This document shows, piece after piece, positions 12,001 to 27,000 of a stretch of 64,000 bases of DNA (within the stretch, counting starts at the first letter, position 1; each line of letters begins with the position of its first letter). The DNA comes from Tridacna crocea. Taxonomy: Eukaryota; Mollusca; Bivalvia; Cardiida; Cardiidae. The position numbers and the translations under genes are program-made. The stretch lies in NCBI GenBank assembly GCA_943736015.1, contig OX031059.1, forward strand, positions 17,670,001 through 17,734,000. The letters run 5' to 3'. The notes under the pieces are model-generated. The model saw only the letters and a program-made list of their open reading frames with translations, was not told where the DNA came from and did no database searches.

Positions 12001-15000
12001 TTGTTTGTTGCAATGTAACGAAGTGCAGTGCAAAAGAACCTTAACTCTACCTCGTGCTGTCTTTGAGTTATTTCCCTTTGATCGTCATTTTTACAGCATT
12101 TTCAGCTTGTCAGGAGTGTAACTTTGTCATCTTTGGTCCAATTGACTTGAAACTTGGCATTTGCGTTTGTTGCAATAATACGGAGTGCAGCGCAAAAGAA
12201 CCATTACTCTACCTTTTGCTGTCTTTGAGTTATTTCCTTCTGATCGTCATTTTCACAGCATTTTCTGCTTGTCCGGAGCATAACTTTGTCATCTCTGGTC
12301 TGATTGACTTGAAACTTAGCATTTGTGTTTGTTGCAATAATACAGAGTGCAGTTCAAAAGAATTATAACTCTACCTCATGCTGTCTTTGAGTTATTTCCC
12401 TTTGATCGTCATTTTCACAGCATTTTCTGCTTGTCCAGAATGTAACTAATTTTCAGTCTAAACATCTTCAAATTTGGTATGCATGATTGTTGAAAAATTG
12501 TGGAGTGCAGTGCATAAGAATTATAATTCTTTCTAGCACAAATTTTGAGTTATTCCCCTTAGATATTTTTTTTTTAGCATTTCTTGCCTGTCGGGCGCAT
12601 AACCTTGTCATCTTAAATAGGAATGACTTGAAATATGGTACGCTTATTTGTTGCAATATTTAGAAGTGCAGGTTGCAAGAAATGTAACTCTTCCTTGTGC
12701 TGTCTTTGAGTTATTTCCCTTTGATCATCATTTTTACACCATTTAGTGCTTCTTTAGAATATAACTTTGTCATCTCAAGTCATAACGACTTCAAAGTTAG
12801 TATGCATCATTGTTGCCATATTACGGAGTACAGTGCGCAAGAACAATAACTCTACCTAGCACAGATTTTGAGTAATTCCACTTTGATCTTCATTTTTACA
12901 GTATTTCTTGCTTGTCCGAAAGTGAACATTGTCACCTCAAGTCAAATTGACTTGAGACTCGGTAAACATTTTTTGTTGCTGTTATAAAAAGTGCAATGCA
13001 CTGGAACTGTAACCTTACCTAATCCCTTTTTGGAATTATTCCCTTTTCATTATTTTTTTTTACAGCTTTTCATGCTTCTCTACAGTATAACTTTGCCTTT
13101 TCATGTTGGAATGACCTGAAACTTTATATGCATGTTTCCTTAACATTACAGGAGACAATCATGGCTATTTCAATCACTTACATGATTTCTGCTGCACTGC
13201 TATTTTTCTCTACCTGCCCTTTAAGATTATTATTCCCCCTTGACAACTGGCCGTGGGATGGGTGTATCTTTCGACAATTTGCCGCTCTTGTTTGGTTTTT
13301 CTTTTATTTATATCTTTCACACAGCTATGGATAACCAATCAAAAACATGGTAAAAAGTCAGCATCGACTTTCTGGTTTGGAGCTGACATTCATGATCCAG
13401 CCAAAAAGCCGAGCTATACAATGCAGTTTGATGAGGGAGAGTAAGAAAAATTTTCTTATGTTCGTTATTCATATTAGCTTGGCTATTTTCAAGAAAACTA
13501 CAAGTTTTTGTAGAATCTCTAATGTTATTGTCTGCTCTTGCATTGTCATTATCATGCAAAAACTTTGACATTTTGTAATATCTCTAATATTACTGAAAAA
13601 TATTTACTTCACCTTTGGAGAAGTTGTTAACTATCAAAGGGAGAACTCATGCAAGGGCAGATAAACATCAAAGTATTTTCTTACAGTGTTATGCCCCATT
13701 TTTTACTTAGAATTTTCATTGAAAATAAAGAACTTGCAGCCTAGCGTTGTCATCCTCATGTGGTGCTCTTGTTTTAGCTTAGTTAACTCATTAACAGACG
13801 ACAAAATTTTAGACTTGTCCAAATTGAAAGCATTTGCACACGACAAAGTAAAAGTGACTGAAAATTTGAAATTTGCTTTGAAAAGGGTAGAAAACATTGT
13901 GGGAAAAGGAGAAAATGCTGGTTACCAGCGTTTTCTTCATTTCCCACAATGTTTTCTAAAGGCTTCTTTCTCAGGGGTGTCAAAAGTAGGGATTGTGTGG
14001 TAATGGGTTAAGTTCTGTTTTATATTATGTATCGTTTTAAGTTGTATGTTCCAATGTGAAACATTTAAAAATGCATTGTTTCAAATTGAGTAATTTGACT
14101 AGTGTCTGCAAGCTAATGTCGAAATGTTGTAAGTCGTATTATATACATATAATGCATTGTATTTGTCTTGCTCAGTGCTGTTTATTTTATGTCCCATTCT
14201 CTATCCTATCCTAATTCTTTTCCATTTTTAAGATGTTTCAAATGGTAAAGTTCAAAATGACAAATTATAGTGTCCGTTTCACACTAAGTGGCCACCCCCT
14301 CAAGGTGTGCTTTTCATGTATTATATAAGTTGGGGTAGCTCATTAATATATACTTCCTCTTTTTGTTCTCAATATTTTTGTAAAACCACAGTTATTTGCC
14401 TTTGTTAGAATCTATGTTTTTAATGTACTCATCACATGACTGCAGGTATGGTAAAATAATTTTTATATTACAATATACATGTATTATGTATACATAATAA
14501 AGTTTGTCTGCGTCAACTGAATTTTTGATTTCATCATACAGAAACTTCGATATTTTCTTGTATCTCAGATGATAGATTTACTTTAAAGGTTTTACCATGT
14601 TTTGGAAGCAGGTAAATTTGCCTAGAAACAAAGAGTCTTTGATTATTGATGATGAGACTAGGTTTGTTTTTTTTTGTCCTGTAAGTATTACAATTAGTAT
14701 AATTAATCTAAAATTTTCCAAAATAATTCTATTATCTCTGAAATTAAAAGAAATACTACAGTTCCAATTGTTTTGCTATGACATAGTTTATTCCCTGTGT
14801 AATTTTAAACAAGCCCTACATAACAGATTGAGCTGCTTTAATTCTTAACCACACAATCCCGAATTTTAATGACCCTTGGGAAGAAGCCTTTTGAAATCTT
14901 TGTGAGAAAAGGAGAAAATGCTTGTAGCCAGCATTGTCTCCTTTTCCCTCAATGTTTTCTACCATTTCAGGGACTATTCCAATCATCTGAACCCCATTTA

Positions 15001-18000
15001 CCGGTAATGTGTCATCTGTAAATTTTATACATGTATTTAGATTACGATAAGCCTAAAATTTTTGGTTTAATAAAGAATCTAAATAAAAAAAGGGATGATT
15101 TGTTGTTAGGTTAAGGTGATAGGTTTGTAATTTTTGTGATCTTTCTGAACCCAGATCTGATAGATACCAAGATATGATAGAACAAATTGTCACCTGGATG
15201 TCAATGAAGGAAGAGGAAAGGCCAGACTTCATTACGATGTATGTGGATCAACCTGACATACAAGGACATGAGTTTGGGCCCAACAGTCCACAGGTATAGA
15301 GTCCAAAGACTTCCTTATACTGAGCCTGCAGAGAACTGAATATACGCAACAATCAGTTTTAGTTTAGAAATAAAAACCTTAATTATTGCAGTATTTAAGT
15401 TTGCTTTTGTCCACAATGTTTTTAGAATAGCAAACAGAGTAGATAAAAAACCAAGCTGCACATTCTGTGCTGTCTGATCTTGTTCTACATGAGCCACAAA
15501 GCTACAGAATATGTGAAAGGGACAGTAAGAGTTATGCAGGGACCATAACATCAACAGTTATCAAATGTGTTCAAATCCTTAATTGAAGTACTAGCAATGA
15601 GATTGGCTGAGGCATTCCAAGACTAGATATATGATTGGCTGATACATTCTGTTTAACACTAAACCAAATGACAAACATGTAGAATTGTCCATATTGAAAG
15701 CATTTGCAGACAACAAAATGAGTGTGGCTAAAAAATTGAAATTTGTTATAGGAAGGGTAGAAAAGCATTATGGAAAAAGGAGAAAATGCTGGTTCCAAGC
15801 ATTTTCTCCTTTTCCCACAATGTTTTCAAAGGCTTTCTTCTCAGAGTTGTTAAAAGTCAGGATTTTGTGGTAAAGGGTTAAGCCATCAAATAGCAAATCT
15901 TCATCTGAACATGAAATTACTATTGTATCAACTCTTTACCAAACTTAAAAAAAAAAATTAGGCAAGAATTTGGATTGATGGCATCGCAAACATCAAACTA
16001 AAATGTTGCTTAAGTATGGGATGTTGTCTTTGATAAGGAAGAAAACATTGTTGGAAAAGAAAAAAATGGAGGTTACTGGTGTTTTCCATTTTTTGTTACG
16101 CCCGAAGGGTCGTATTATGTTATGGACGCGTCATCTTTCTGTCTATCTGTCTGTCCATCTGTCTGTCGGGGATTTCTTGTGTGTGCAACTCCTCTTACAG
16201 TTTCTATCGGAATGATTTAAAACTTACCACAATGAATCTCTGTGATGTGTAACTGTGCATGTGGCTCATAGAATTTGGATCTCTTTAGGCATTCTAGATT
16301 TTAATCCATTTCACTGACAAGCCCCACTGGGCATAATTATATGCGCCAGTTTTCAAACCTCTTGTTTACCATATTGCTTTAGAAAGTATTCATTTTCAGT
16401 GTTGTTGAAATTAGGATAGTGTAGTAAAGTGTTAAAGACCGTAGGTATCTGGTCTAAATCATGTTTAATATTTAACCCATTACCACACAATACCTACTCT
16501 TGACGACCCTGAGAAAGAAGCCTATAGAAAAAATTGTGGGAAAAGGAGAAAACGCTGGTAACCAGCATTTTCTCATTTTCCACAGTGTTTTCTTCCCTTC
16601 ACAAAACAATTTGAAATTTTCAGTCACTTTTATTTTGATGCCTGCAAATGCTTTCGATTTGTAAAAACCTAAAATGCTGTTGTTTGGTAATGAGTTAAGA
16701 AGTTTCAGTTTTCTGCCATAAACAATTTTAACCCATAGAGAGCCTTTCACAGCTACAGTTGCTACTGTGACAGTATATATCAAGATAAGAATGCACTAAA
16801 TATGCTGTCTGATCTTGATCTACACTGTCCACGTAGCTGCCTAAGACTGTGGGCAAAAGCAATCATTAAAATGTAAATATTTTGGTTGTATTTCTGGACT
16901 AAAATTATCTATTGGGTTTATTCTGCATTCTTAGTTTTGGAAATCGTGTGATAACTTCGTACCAAACAACAACATTTTAGGCTCTCCTACATTTGAAGTA
17001 TTTGCAAACAACAAATTAAATATGGTTATCAGCATTTTCCCCTTTTCCCAAAAAGGTTTTTCAAAGGCCTCTTCTCCTCATGGTCGCTGCAACTTGAGCT
17101 TTTGTTGTGCTGGATAACACCACAGAGACAAGAGCAAACTTCATAGTTGCATTAGTTTGGTATTTTTTTTCCAGTTAAATGACATGCTGAAGTATGTGGA
17201 CAGTCTTGTTCAGACTTTGATGGATGAATTAATGAGAAACAATCTCCACAACTGTGTGAATATTGTGATTGTGTCCGATCATGGTAAAAAATTTACTATT
17301 ACTTCTTACTTTGTATAATATCTAATATGCAGTTGTCTCCTTTTGCTTCATTAGGAGCCCACCTGGGTGGCTCAGTGGTGAGTGTGTCGGACTCATGACC
17401 TGGTGGTTGTGAGTTTGATATCTGGTTGAGGCGAATTTTCTTTCCGGCATATTTTCCCCTCTCATCTCTGCTGGTGCATGTAAAAAAGGTAGTCGGTGGC
17501 TTTGGAAGGAAAGTTGTGTTAGTACTGGTATGAGAAAGCCTGGAAACACAATGTGCGTTACCGACCGCCATGATATGACCTTCGCTGTTAAAGTGGCGTT
17601 AAATCCCAATACAACCAACCAACCAAATCTGCATTAGGAAAGGAAGGCTAGACAAAATTAAATGTAAATGAACAATGTTCTGGTACAAATGGATTTAATG
17701 CATCTCCACTATGTGTTCTACCAAACAAATCATCATATAATTATTGATCATTTTGTCTTATAACTGGCTGAACTCAGAAGTAGAATGGTCTTTGATCATG
17801 CATAAATATACCAAAGAAACAGTTTTTGACCAAGGACAGCCTGTGCAGACCTACCTGGGTTAATACTTTTTGCAATGCACTAAATCTCCATTTTACCAAG
17901 CATTACTCAATATTTATGTGAGGTCTGAGAAGCTATTCTATTCTGGTAACCAGCATTTTCTCCTTTTTCCACATTGTTTTCTGCTCTACAAAGAAAAATT

Positions 18001-21000
18001 GCACCATTAGAGCCATATTGACATTGTCGGCTGCAAAATGCTTTCAATTTGTCATTTAGTAACGAGCCAAGACAGGTTCTATTATTTGAGCCCTATCCAT
18101 TTTGTTGTCTGCAAATTAGGGATGGCAACGAGTAACCGGTTAACCGAGTACTCGATCGAACGTCCGAGTATCGATTACCGAATTTGATATTCGAGTACTC
18201 GGTATTTTTTTCAAAAATGTACAATTTTGCTTCCCGAGGAAAAAATTCTTTGCAAAACAAGACTGCAGCCGATTAAATGTAATCAAAACATCGTTGCAAA
18301 AGTGTGAAAGTCAGCGAAAGATAGCCAAACAATTCACAATTTGACACGTGTTTGTAATAAACAACAACTGTGTCAATTATAAAGTTAAGCCGTTCACGTT
18401 AATCGCCTATCATTAAAGTTTTTGTAATTTCAGTAAATCAGAGGCCGGCTAATATGGTCTAATCAGGGAGTAGAAAGTAATTATCCTTTTTCTTCACAGT
18501 TCGACTGGGAAACTTTAGGGATCGTGCGTACCATGTGATCGCCAACGTGCCGTTGTATACCTACTTTTGGGATAGTAAAAAAAATTTTGTTCGTGTTCCA
18601 ATGCTAAGGTCTATAAAAAATATAAAAAATATTTTATAAGCGGTCCCAAAACTTATGATCAGACAAGACACGCTCACGAACTCCAAGTCACTGACCGCTA
18701 AGCGGCTAACAGGTCGAACAATGCCGACATGAAAAAGCTACGCCATTGATTTCATAAAACCTACACGTGTACGTTCATATGCAGGTTGGTCTATTTTTAG
18801 ACAGATTGGAATTCCAGCGGTCAATTTGTGCACTAAACAGTCCAAAACTTGGCTTTTCCCCATTGTTTTCGTTGATGATTAACTTGTAACTCAATATTGT
18901 CTATATCCTGGGACAACGATGAAGATTGTTACTTTGCGTTTTTTTGTAAAATCATAATATAATTTACCTGCTTACGTGGGGTGAATGACGTAAATTCCAC
19001 TGACAAGGACCTTCTCGACTCGTTCTCAAATTTGATTGGTTCGTCGATCTTCGATCGATAAAACTTGGTTAGATTACTGAATGTTGATTTCTATTTATAA
19101 AGAACGAACCCGACTGACCGTGAAATACATGCCTGTCAACTCCATGGCAACCTCGGATGTATATGTATGTGTATCTTGGGATACAAGCTTTATCACACCC
19201 TTTCTACACTTATATCCGAAATTTGTTGAATTGGGGTTTAAATAGTTTGTCAGGTGATAGGATTTTTCGGTCTTGAATCGGGAAACCCCCTTTCAAATCG
19301 TGGTGAGTTGGGAAGCATGCTTATGACGTTAAACATGTGTGTAGAACGTGAAATAAATGCTTGTAAACAAAGGGTGTCAAACGGATCAAGATTTTTTGTT
19401 GAATAGATTTTCACTGCTTCCAATTCTTAGGACAAAAAAAAATACCGATCTTGTTCTGAAATTTTAGTATAAAATGTAGTAAAAATCGTCCGAGTAACCT
19501 AGTACTCGATCGGAAAAATGACCGAGTACTCGAGTATTAAAATCGATACTCGTTGCCATCCCTACTGCAAATGCATTCAATCTGGACAACTCTATAAATT
19601 TCAAAACGTATTGTGTAAAGTTAACTATATTTCTGTATTTTTACCTAAGGAATGACCCCCGAGTCCTGTCGCAATCAAGTTGCACTGAAAGATTACTACC
19701 CTGAGATAGACGACGTGGTAGCTTTCCTTGGGACCACTGGTATTATCAATACAAACTTCAAGAAGGAAAACTCTGTTGTTGTTCCCAATAAAGATGGTAT
19801 TGTATCAAATTCTTACTAACTCTTCCCCGTCTGAAGTAAATTTATTCAAAGAACTCCAAATTGTTTGCTGCAAATTCATTTCCAAAGAAAAGATAGATGT
19901 AATTATTTTATTCTCATATAAAATGTTTTCTCCTTAACCCTTAACAACCCTGAGAAGTAAGCCTTTTGAAAACATTTGAAAAAAGAAGAAAATGCTGGTA
20001 ACCAGCATTTTCTTCTTTTCCCAATATGTTTTTTTCTTTGTCAAAGGCAAATTTTATTATTTTACCCATGGCCAAGATTCTATCTATGATTTCTTTCAAT
20101 TTGACTTGGGAAAGTTGTATGTGGTGACAAAATGATTAAGTCCTTACAAGAAGGCAAATCTTAAGTTTTGTTCATTTTAAACACAAATGAAAATGATATT
20201 ATGAGTGGTTCAGATGAGTGTATTTCTTTTAAAAAGCTGGAAATTGATAAGGAAAGGGTGATGATGCTTGTTGCTAATATTTTTTCTGTCTTAGAAGGCT
20301 ATTTCTAGTTTGACTGATAGCTTAGAAAAGAGTTAAGAGAATAACAGATAGTGAATATTTAACAGTTAATCAAACAACTTATTTTACCCTCTTCCTATAT
20401 TGAAAAAATCTGCAGACGACAAATTTGAAATTGGTTGAATGTCTATGATTGGATGTAAAAATGCTTGTTACCAACATGTTCTCCTTTTGCCACAATGTTT
20501 TCAAACATCTTCTTTCATAAGATAGTAAAACTACAGGACTGGAAGGTAAAGCATTCAGGTTATACTTTTTGTGTTTATATGGCATTTTACCCCTCTAGCA
20601 ACAGTGTTTCAGCCATGTCAAAGAAACAGCATACCTATTCATGTCTTTCCTAGTTTTTGCACTGCATGGGCTTGGACTGAACAGTGCGTTGTCAAAGGAC
20701 ACTTCAACATGACATAAGCCAACAAGAAAATTGGTAATGGCTGTATTACACTGAGAACAAGGGGAGTCATATGATAAAAGTTTAGATCAGTCAAAATCCA
20801 GAGCTCAACAAATTGAATGGTTCTCATCTGGTGGAATTATTCTCTGAAAGGATAGAAAAGATTGTATAAAAAGGAGAAAATGCTGGTTACTAGAGACATC
20901 TCCTTTTCCCAGTCAATACTTTCAGAAGCTGTTTTTTCTCAGCATCAGTAAAACATGAGATTGCTTTTTGTAAAAATCATACTTTTATTTTTATTTAGCT

Positions 21001-24000
21001 GGTACCAAAGAAAAGTTATTTCAAGCACTAGAATGTAAAAGCAAGCATTTTGATGCCTTTATAAAGGAAACTTTACCTGTCAGATACCACTACACCTATA
21101 ATGACAGAATCGGAGATATAGTTCTTGATGTTAGTGATACATGGATGATAAGGTTTGTACTCTGATCATAATTATATAGTCAATCTTTTACCAAACAATA
21201 AATTTTAGACTCTTCCAATTTGAAAGCACCTGCAGATGACAAAATGAAAAAAAATTCTTATAAATTGCAGGTGTATGATAAGGTAGGAAACATTGTGGAA
21301 AAATGAGAAATTGTTCGTAACATGCTATTTCTCCTTTTCCCACAATGTTTACCAAAGCATTCTTCCCTAGGATGGTAAAAACAAGGGAGAAGTCGGCTTG
21401 TTAAAAAACATTGTGAGATAAAGAGAAAATGCTAGTTACCAGCATGTGTTCTAGACTATCTAATTTAACTCTTTACCACACAAGAAAATTTTAGACTGGT
21501 CCAAATTGAACGCATTTGCAGACGACAAAATAAAGGTGACTGAAAAATTGAAATTTGTTCTGGAAAGGGTAGAAAACACTGTGGGAAAAGGAGAAAATGC
21601 TGGTTACCAGCATTTTCTCCTTTTTCCACAGTGTTTTCAAAAGGCTTCTCATGGGCGTCAAAAGTAGGGATTGTGTGGTAATGGGTTAAATCCCATCATG
21701 TGTGGAATATCTATTTTGTCATCTGCAAGTGATGTCAAATTTGACCCCTCTAAAGTATTGTCATTTTGGAAAGATTCACCCCTTTTCAAATTGACAAATT
21801 TTAACATTTTCCAAATTCAAAACATCTGCTGGATGACAAATTTAAAAGAGGCACAAATAAACTTAAGTTTTCTGATATGGCAGAAATTGTTACAGGAAAA
21901 GGGGAAAATGCTGGTTAACAAAATTTTCTCCTTTTTCTTGAAGTTGTTTTCTAAAGGTTTCTCCCATAGCTTAGTTAAAACTTGGAATTGTTTTGTGAAG
22001 TGTTAACTCCTTACGAAATGATGAAATGTTAGAATTGTCCAAATTGAATACATTTGCAGATGATGTTGCTCAGGACAAAAAATTTCTCTTTGAAATGGTC
22101 AAAAACATTGTCGGAAAAGGAGAAAAAATTGTTGTTGGGAGACTTGTTACAAGTAATTTGACCTTTTTCAACTTTATCTTTAACCCATTACCACACAGTC
22201 CCGACTCTTAACGACCCTAACAGAAGAAGCCTTTTGAAAACATTGTGGGAAAAGGAGAAAATACTGGTAACCAGCATTTTCTCCTTTTCCCACAACATTT
22301 TCTACCCTTCCCAAATCTAACTTCAATTTTTTATTTACATTTATTTTGTCGTCTGCAAATGCTCTGAATTTGGACTAGTCCAAAATTATGTTGTTTGATA
22401 AAGGGTTAAATACTGTTAATTAAAATTGATATCAAAAGATAATCAAGTTAACTTTTGGTGAGCTGGCATACTTTTATTTTAACATCGAAATGCTTAAGAT
22501 AGTCAAAGACCATCTCCACTCTTTACCACACAATTCTCACATGAGAAAAAAGCCTTTTGAAAACATTGTGAGAAAAGGAGAAAATGCTGGTAAACCGCAT
22601 TTTCTCCTTTTTCTTCAATGTTCTTTACCCTTCCCAAAACAAATTTCATTTTTTCAGTCACATTTAATTTGTCATCTGCAAATGCTTTCAATTTGGGCAA
22701 GTCCAGAATTTTATTATTTGGTAAAGGGTTAAAAATGTTCTGTCATAGAAATGAAAATGGTGTTCAAATTTTGACAGTTTAGACTCTTCTTTGCAGATGA
22801 CAATTTCAGTAGCTCTGTATGACTGAATTTTTTTCATGAAAGGTCGCTAAACATTTTGGGAAAAAGGAGAAAATGCTGGTTACTAGCATTTTCTCCTTTT
22901 CCAACAATATTTTGCAAAGACTTTGAATGAAAAAGGTTGTTGAAACTCGCGATTGTGTGGTAATGTATTTTAACCATAGAAAATAACAAACATTGCCATA
23001 ATTTTCAGGCCTGAGAAAAAGTCGAGATGTGGTAAAGGCAATCATGGTTATGATCCAGCCTATAAGAACATGAGAGTGAGTAACTGTTAGTTTCAGTTTC
23101 AGTGTCAAACTTTCCCTACTTTCCAACGATTTGTTTGCTTTGTATCTAACCATTAGGCTATTAACCACAACTCAATGAACTTTAGGGGACAGTTCTTAAA
23201 CTTAATGATACTTTCTACCCATTTGTTTGCTTTGCATCTAACCATTAGATGGCTAACCACAACTTACTGGCCTTTAGGGGAGAGGGACAAGCAAGATCAG
23301 ACTGCAGAAAAGGTACAGTCTGATCTTTGACCCACACTGACAGGGAAGGAGATATTTTTCTCGGAGTAATAAGTTTGAAATAGTATTATTCCGGTTTCTA
23401 CCACTGACTTGAAAATTTTAACTTGTTTAGCAGTTTAACAGTCAATGCTTATTCAGCATTATTGTAGGTAGTTTCAGTGAGACCATCAATACATCATTTA
23501 TGTGTTTTCTGGAGCTTATTAATCCAGCACTATGGGGAATATTCTTTCCAAGCCACTCACTACTTTTTCACAAAGTTCAAGCAAAAGCTCACAGTTGCAG
23601 AAATGAATATTGTTGTGATGAATATCAACAGTTCTCAAGAAGAACTAGCATTTTGTTCTTTTTCCAGAATGTTTTCTTGCATTTCTAAAGCTGCAGTCAT
23701 CTTTGAATTGCATAAAATTCACCCGTTTCCATTCAGACAAGTTTAGAATTTTGTTGTGTTGTAAACGGTTAAAATTCAGTTGAATTTATCAATCTCGGTT
23801 TAACTCTTTATCACACGATCCCAAGTTTTAACAACCCTGAGAAAGGAGCCTATGGAAAACATTTTGGGAAAAGGAAAAAATGCTGGTAACCAGCATTTTC
23901 TCCTTTTCCCTCAATATTTGCAACCCTATCGAACTAAAGATCAACATACTGACAAGATTTGATTTGTTGTCTGCAAATATTGTGAATTTGGCCCAGTCTA

Positions 24001-27000
24001 AAATTTTTGTCATCTAGTAAAGAGTTAATAGTAATCAACTAAAATTTGTTTTCGGGGCATTATAATTAATCAATGTGGATTCAAAAATGTGGAAAATGAT
24101 AAAAAATAATGCTCAATTGAATTATCTTCTAGGCACTCTTTCTTGCTCATGGACCAAGTTTCAAGCAGAACTTTGAAGTAGAACCATTTGAGAATATTGA
24201 ACTGTACAACATTATGTCAGGTACATTTTACGTTATAAGTTGTACGGTCAGGTGGCAGGGGACTTGGAAACTTGTTCACGGCTATGGTGAATCATGTTGC
24301 CCCGAGCCGAAGGCGAGGTGGTGACATGATTCTACAACAAATTTAGTATACTGCAAAGTTTAACCCTTTCATAGCGTGTTAAGCAAAATTTTCCTGTATT
24401 TTATAATCTCATGAATCGAATATGCTGACGAAATAGAAATTCCCTTCTGAGTGCCCCAATTCAATGAAAACTGACGTCGCTGGAAACTGACGTCACTAAA
24501 ACGTGCAGTTTGATGCATAAAATTTAATTGTGCAGTCTGGTTATCGATGGCTGCTGCCATTTTGGATGTTGTGTTGGAGGTGTAGTGATGTTTACGGGGC
24601 ACTCAAAAGGGAGACTGGCTTTAAGTGGTTTTTGCCAGAGAACATAATATGTATGTTCCTGGCATGTTAACCAATCAGATCACGAGAAATTTCTTTGCAG
24701 TATAATAAATTTATTTTTTCTCTGTTAAATTCAATTTAGGCACTTCAAAAGTGAATGTGATTTGTAAGGTTGTTTATTTCATTACTAAAAAAGAAACAAT
24801 AGTTTTATTGTTGAAATTCAAAATAACTATCAGCATTGACTATGGAAACTTGAATTTACACCCAACTGAGTTTTTGCTCTAAAGTTTCATTACCGTAATA
24901 GTTAGAAAATTGGAATTGAATGATTTGTTACAGAGCGCAAAAGAGCAAAAAGCTCTGAAAATAAAGAATATAGGGAACATACATTGGTATATTGTTTAAG
25001 CTTTGGTAGTTGAGTTATTTGGAAGAAGTGTCACGCTGTGAGTAGCCCAGATTGTATGATTTTATTAAGTCAGCTAGAGTTATTTAACTCTTTATCATAC
25101 AATCATGACTTTTAATACCCCTGTTTGAGAAACCTTTCGAAAACATTGTTGGAAAAGGAGAAAATGCTGGTAACCAGCATTTTCTCCTTTTCCTACAATG
25201 TTTTCTTCCCATTCTAAAGCAAAAATCATTATTTCAATTCTATTTAATTTGTTGTCTGCAAATCCTTTCAATTTGGACCAGTCTAAAATTTTGTTGTTAA
25301 TTCTTCCTTTTTCATGTAAATCTGCGTTCTGTCCCATCCTTATTAGGCTATTATCAATCTTGCATAAGTTCATTTGTGGAGCAATGATTAAAGTGCAAAA
25401 GAAAGTGCTCAAGACAAGCTTCGTTATAAATGTCATCAAATAATTGTTGGAAAAATGTAAAATTGCAGTTGAAGAAACAGCACTTCTTCCAGTGAGATGT
25501 AAAAAGTGACTTTGATCTAGTAGAAATCATTGTGGGAAAAGAAGAAAATGCTAATTAGCAGCATTTCTCTTGATTCCAAAATGTTTTAAACTTTTTTAAC
25601 TCATTACAAAACAATCCCTACTTTTGACGACCCTGAAGATGAAGCCTTTAGAAAACATTGTGGGAAAAGGAGAAAATGATGGTAACCAGCATTTTCTCCT
25701 TTTCCCACCATGTTTTCTACTCTTCAGGAAACAAATTTGAAATTTTCATTTAATTTTGTCCTCTGCAAATGCTTTCGATTTGGACAAGCCTAAAATATTG
25801 TCGTTTGGTAATGAGTTAAGACAAACCCCATTACCTAAGCTGCATTGAGCTGAGTAAGAAGGCTTGGAAAAACATTGAGGGAAAAGAAGAACATTCTTGA
25901 AAACAGCATCTTCTTTTTATTCCACAATGTTTTATACCCTACCAAGACAAACCCATCTTCTTATATTCACTTTTGGATGTATATTTAGCCTTCTACTACA
26001 CACTACCAAGTTGGATGACCTTTGGAAAGAAGTCTTTCAAAAACATTGCAGGAAAAGCAGCATTTTGTCCTCTTCCAGCAATGTTTTTTACCAGTTAACC
26101 CTTTACCACATAATAATGACTTTTGACGACCCTGAAAGAGAAGGCTTTAGAAGACATTGTGGGAAAAGGAGAAAATGCCGGTAACCAGCATTTTCTCCTT
26201 TTCCCACAATATTTTCTACAATTTTCATAGCAAATTTTAACTTTTCAGTCACATTCATTTTGTTGTCTGCAAATGCTTTCAATTTGGACCGGCCCAAAAA
26301 TTTGTCATTTGGTAAAGACAAATTACATAATTTGAGTTATAGTTGATTGGACATCTGCAAGTGCCTACAATTTGGACTAGTCTAAACTTTTGTTGTTTGG
26401 TGAAGAGTTATTATAGCTAAGTCTAAAATTTTGTAGTCTGTTACAAAAATTCCATTTTCCTTTACACAGATGTACTGCATATTGAACCAGCACCCAATAA
26501 TGGAACTGTGGGTGCCTTGGACTATATGCTGCGGAAGACACCACAGAATGAAGACCACACACCGTTGTTAGATATACACCCATGTAATGGCACATTTGAC
26601 AGAACGTCAAGCTGCAGCTGTGGTGGTAGTGTGAGTTGCTGGTTACTGTTCAAGATCTTAAACTGCTCAACTATCATTTTCAGAATGAGTTTCTATCATC
26701 CTTTACCACACAATGCCGACTTTTAAAGACCCTGGGAAAGAGGCCTCTGGAAAACATTGTGGGAAAAGGAGAAAATGCTGTTAACCAGCATTTTCTTCTT
26801 TTCCCTCAATATTTTCTACCCTATCATAGAGAAATTGCACCATTTGAGCTGCAATGAAATTTATGTCTGTAAATGCTTTCAATTTGGACAAGGCTGAAAT
26901 CCTGTCATTTGGTAAAGGGTTAAAAAAATTTTAAAATGTGTTAATAAACATTTTTTCAACTCTAAACCTTTTATTAGCTCACCTGAGCATGAAGTGCTCA

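Noticed and set aside
12054-12368. 104-codon open frame with internal repeats (plus strand)
   Set aside because: It is a by-product of the 160-bp tandem array; the protein repeats with the DNA period and the frame breaks as units diverge.
23477-23746. 89-codon frame after exon B8
   Set aside because: Part of it is a decayed MITE and the rest shows no similarity to ENPP; exon phases B8 to B9 join without it.
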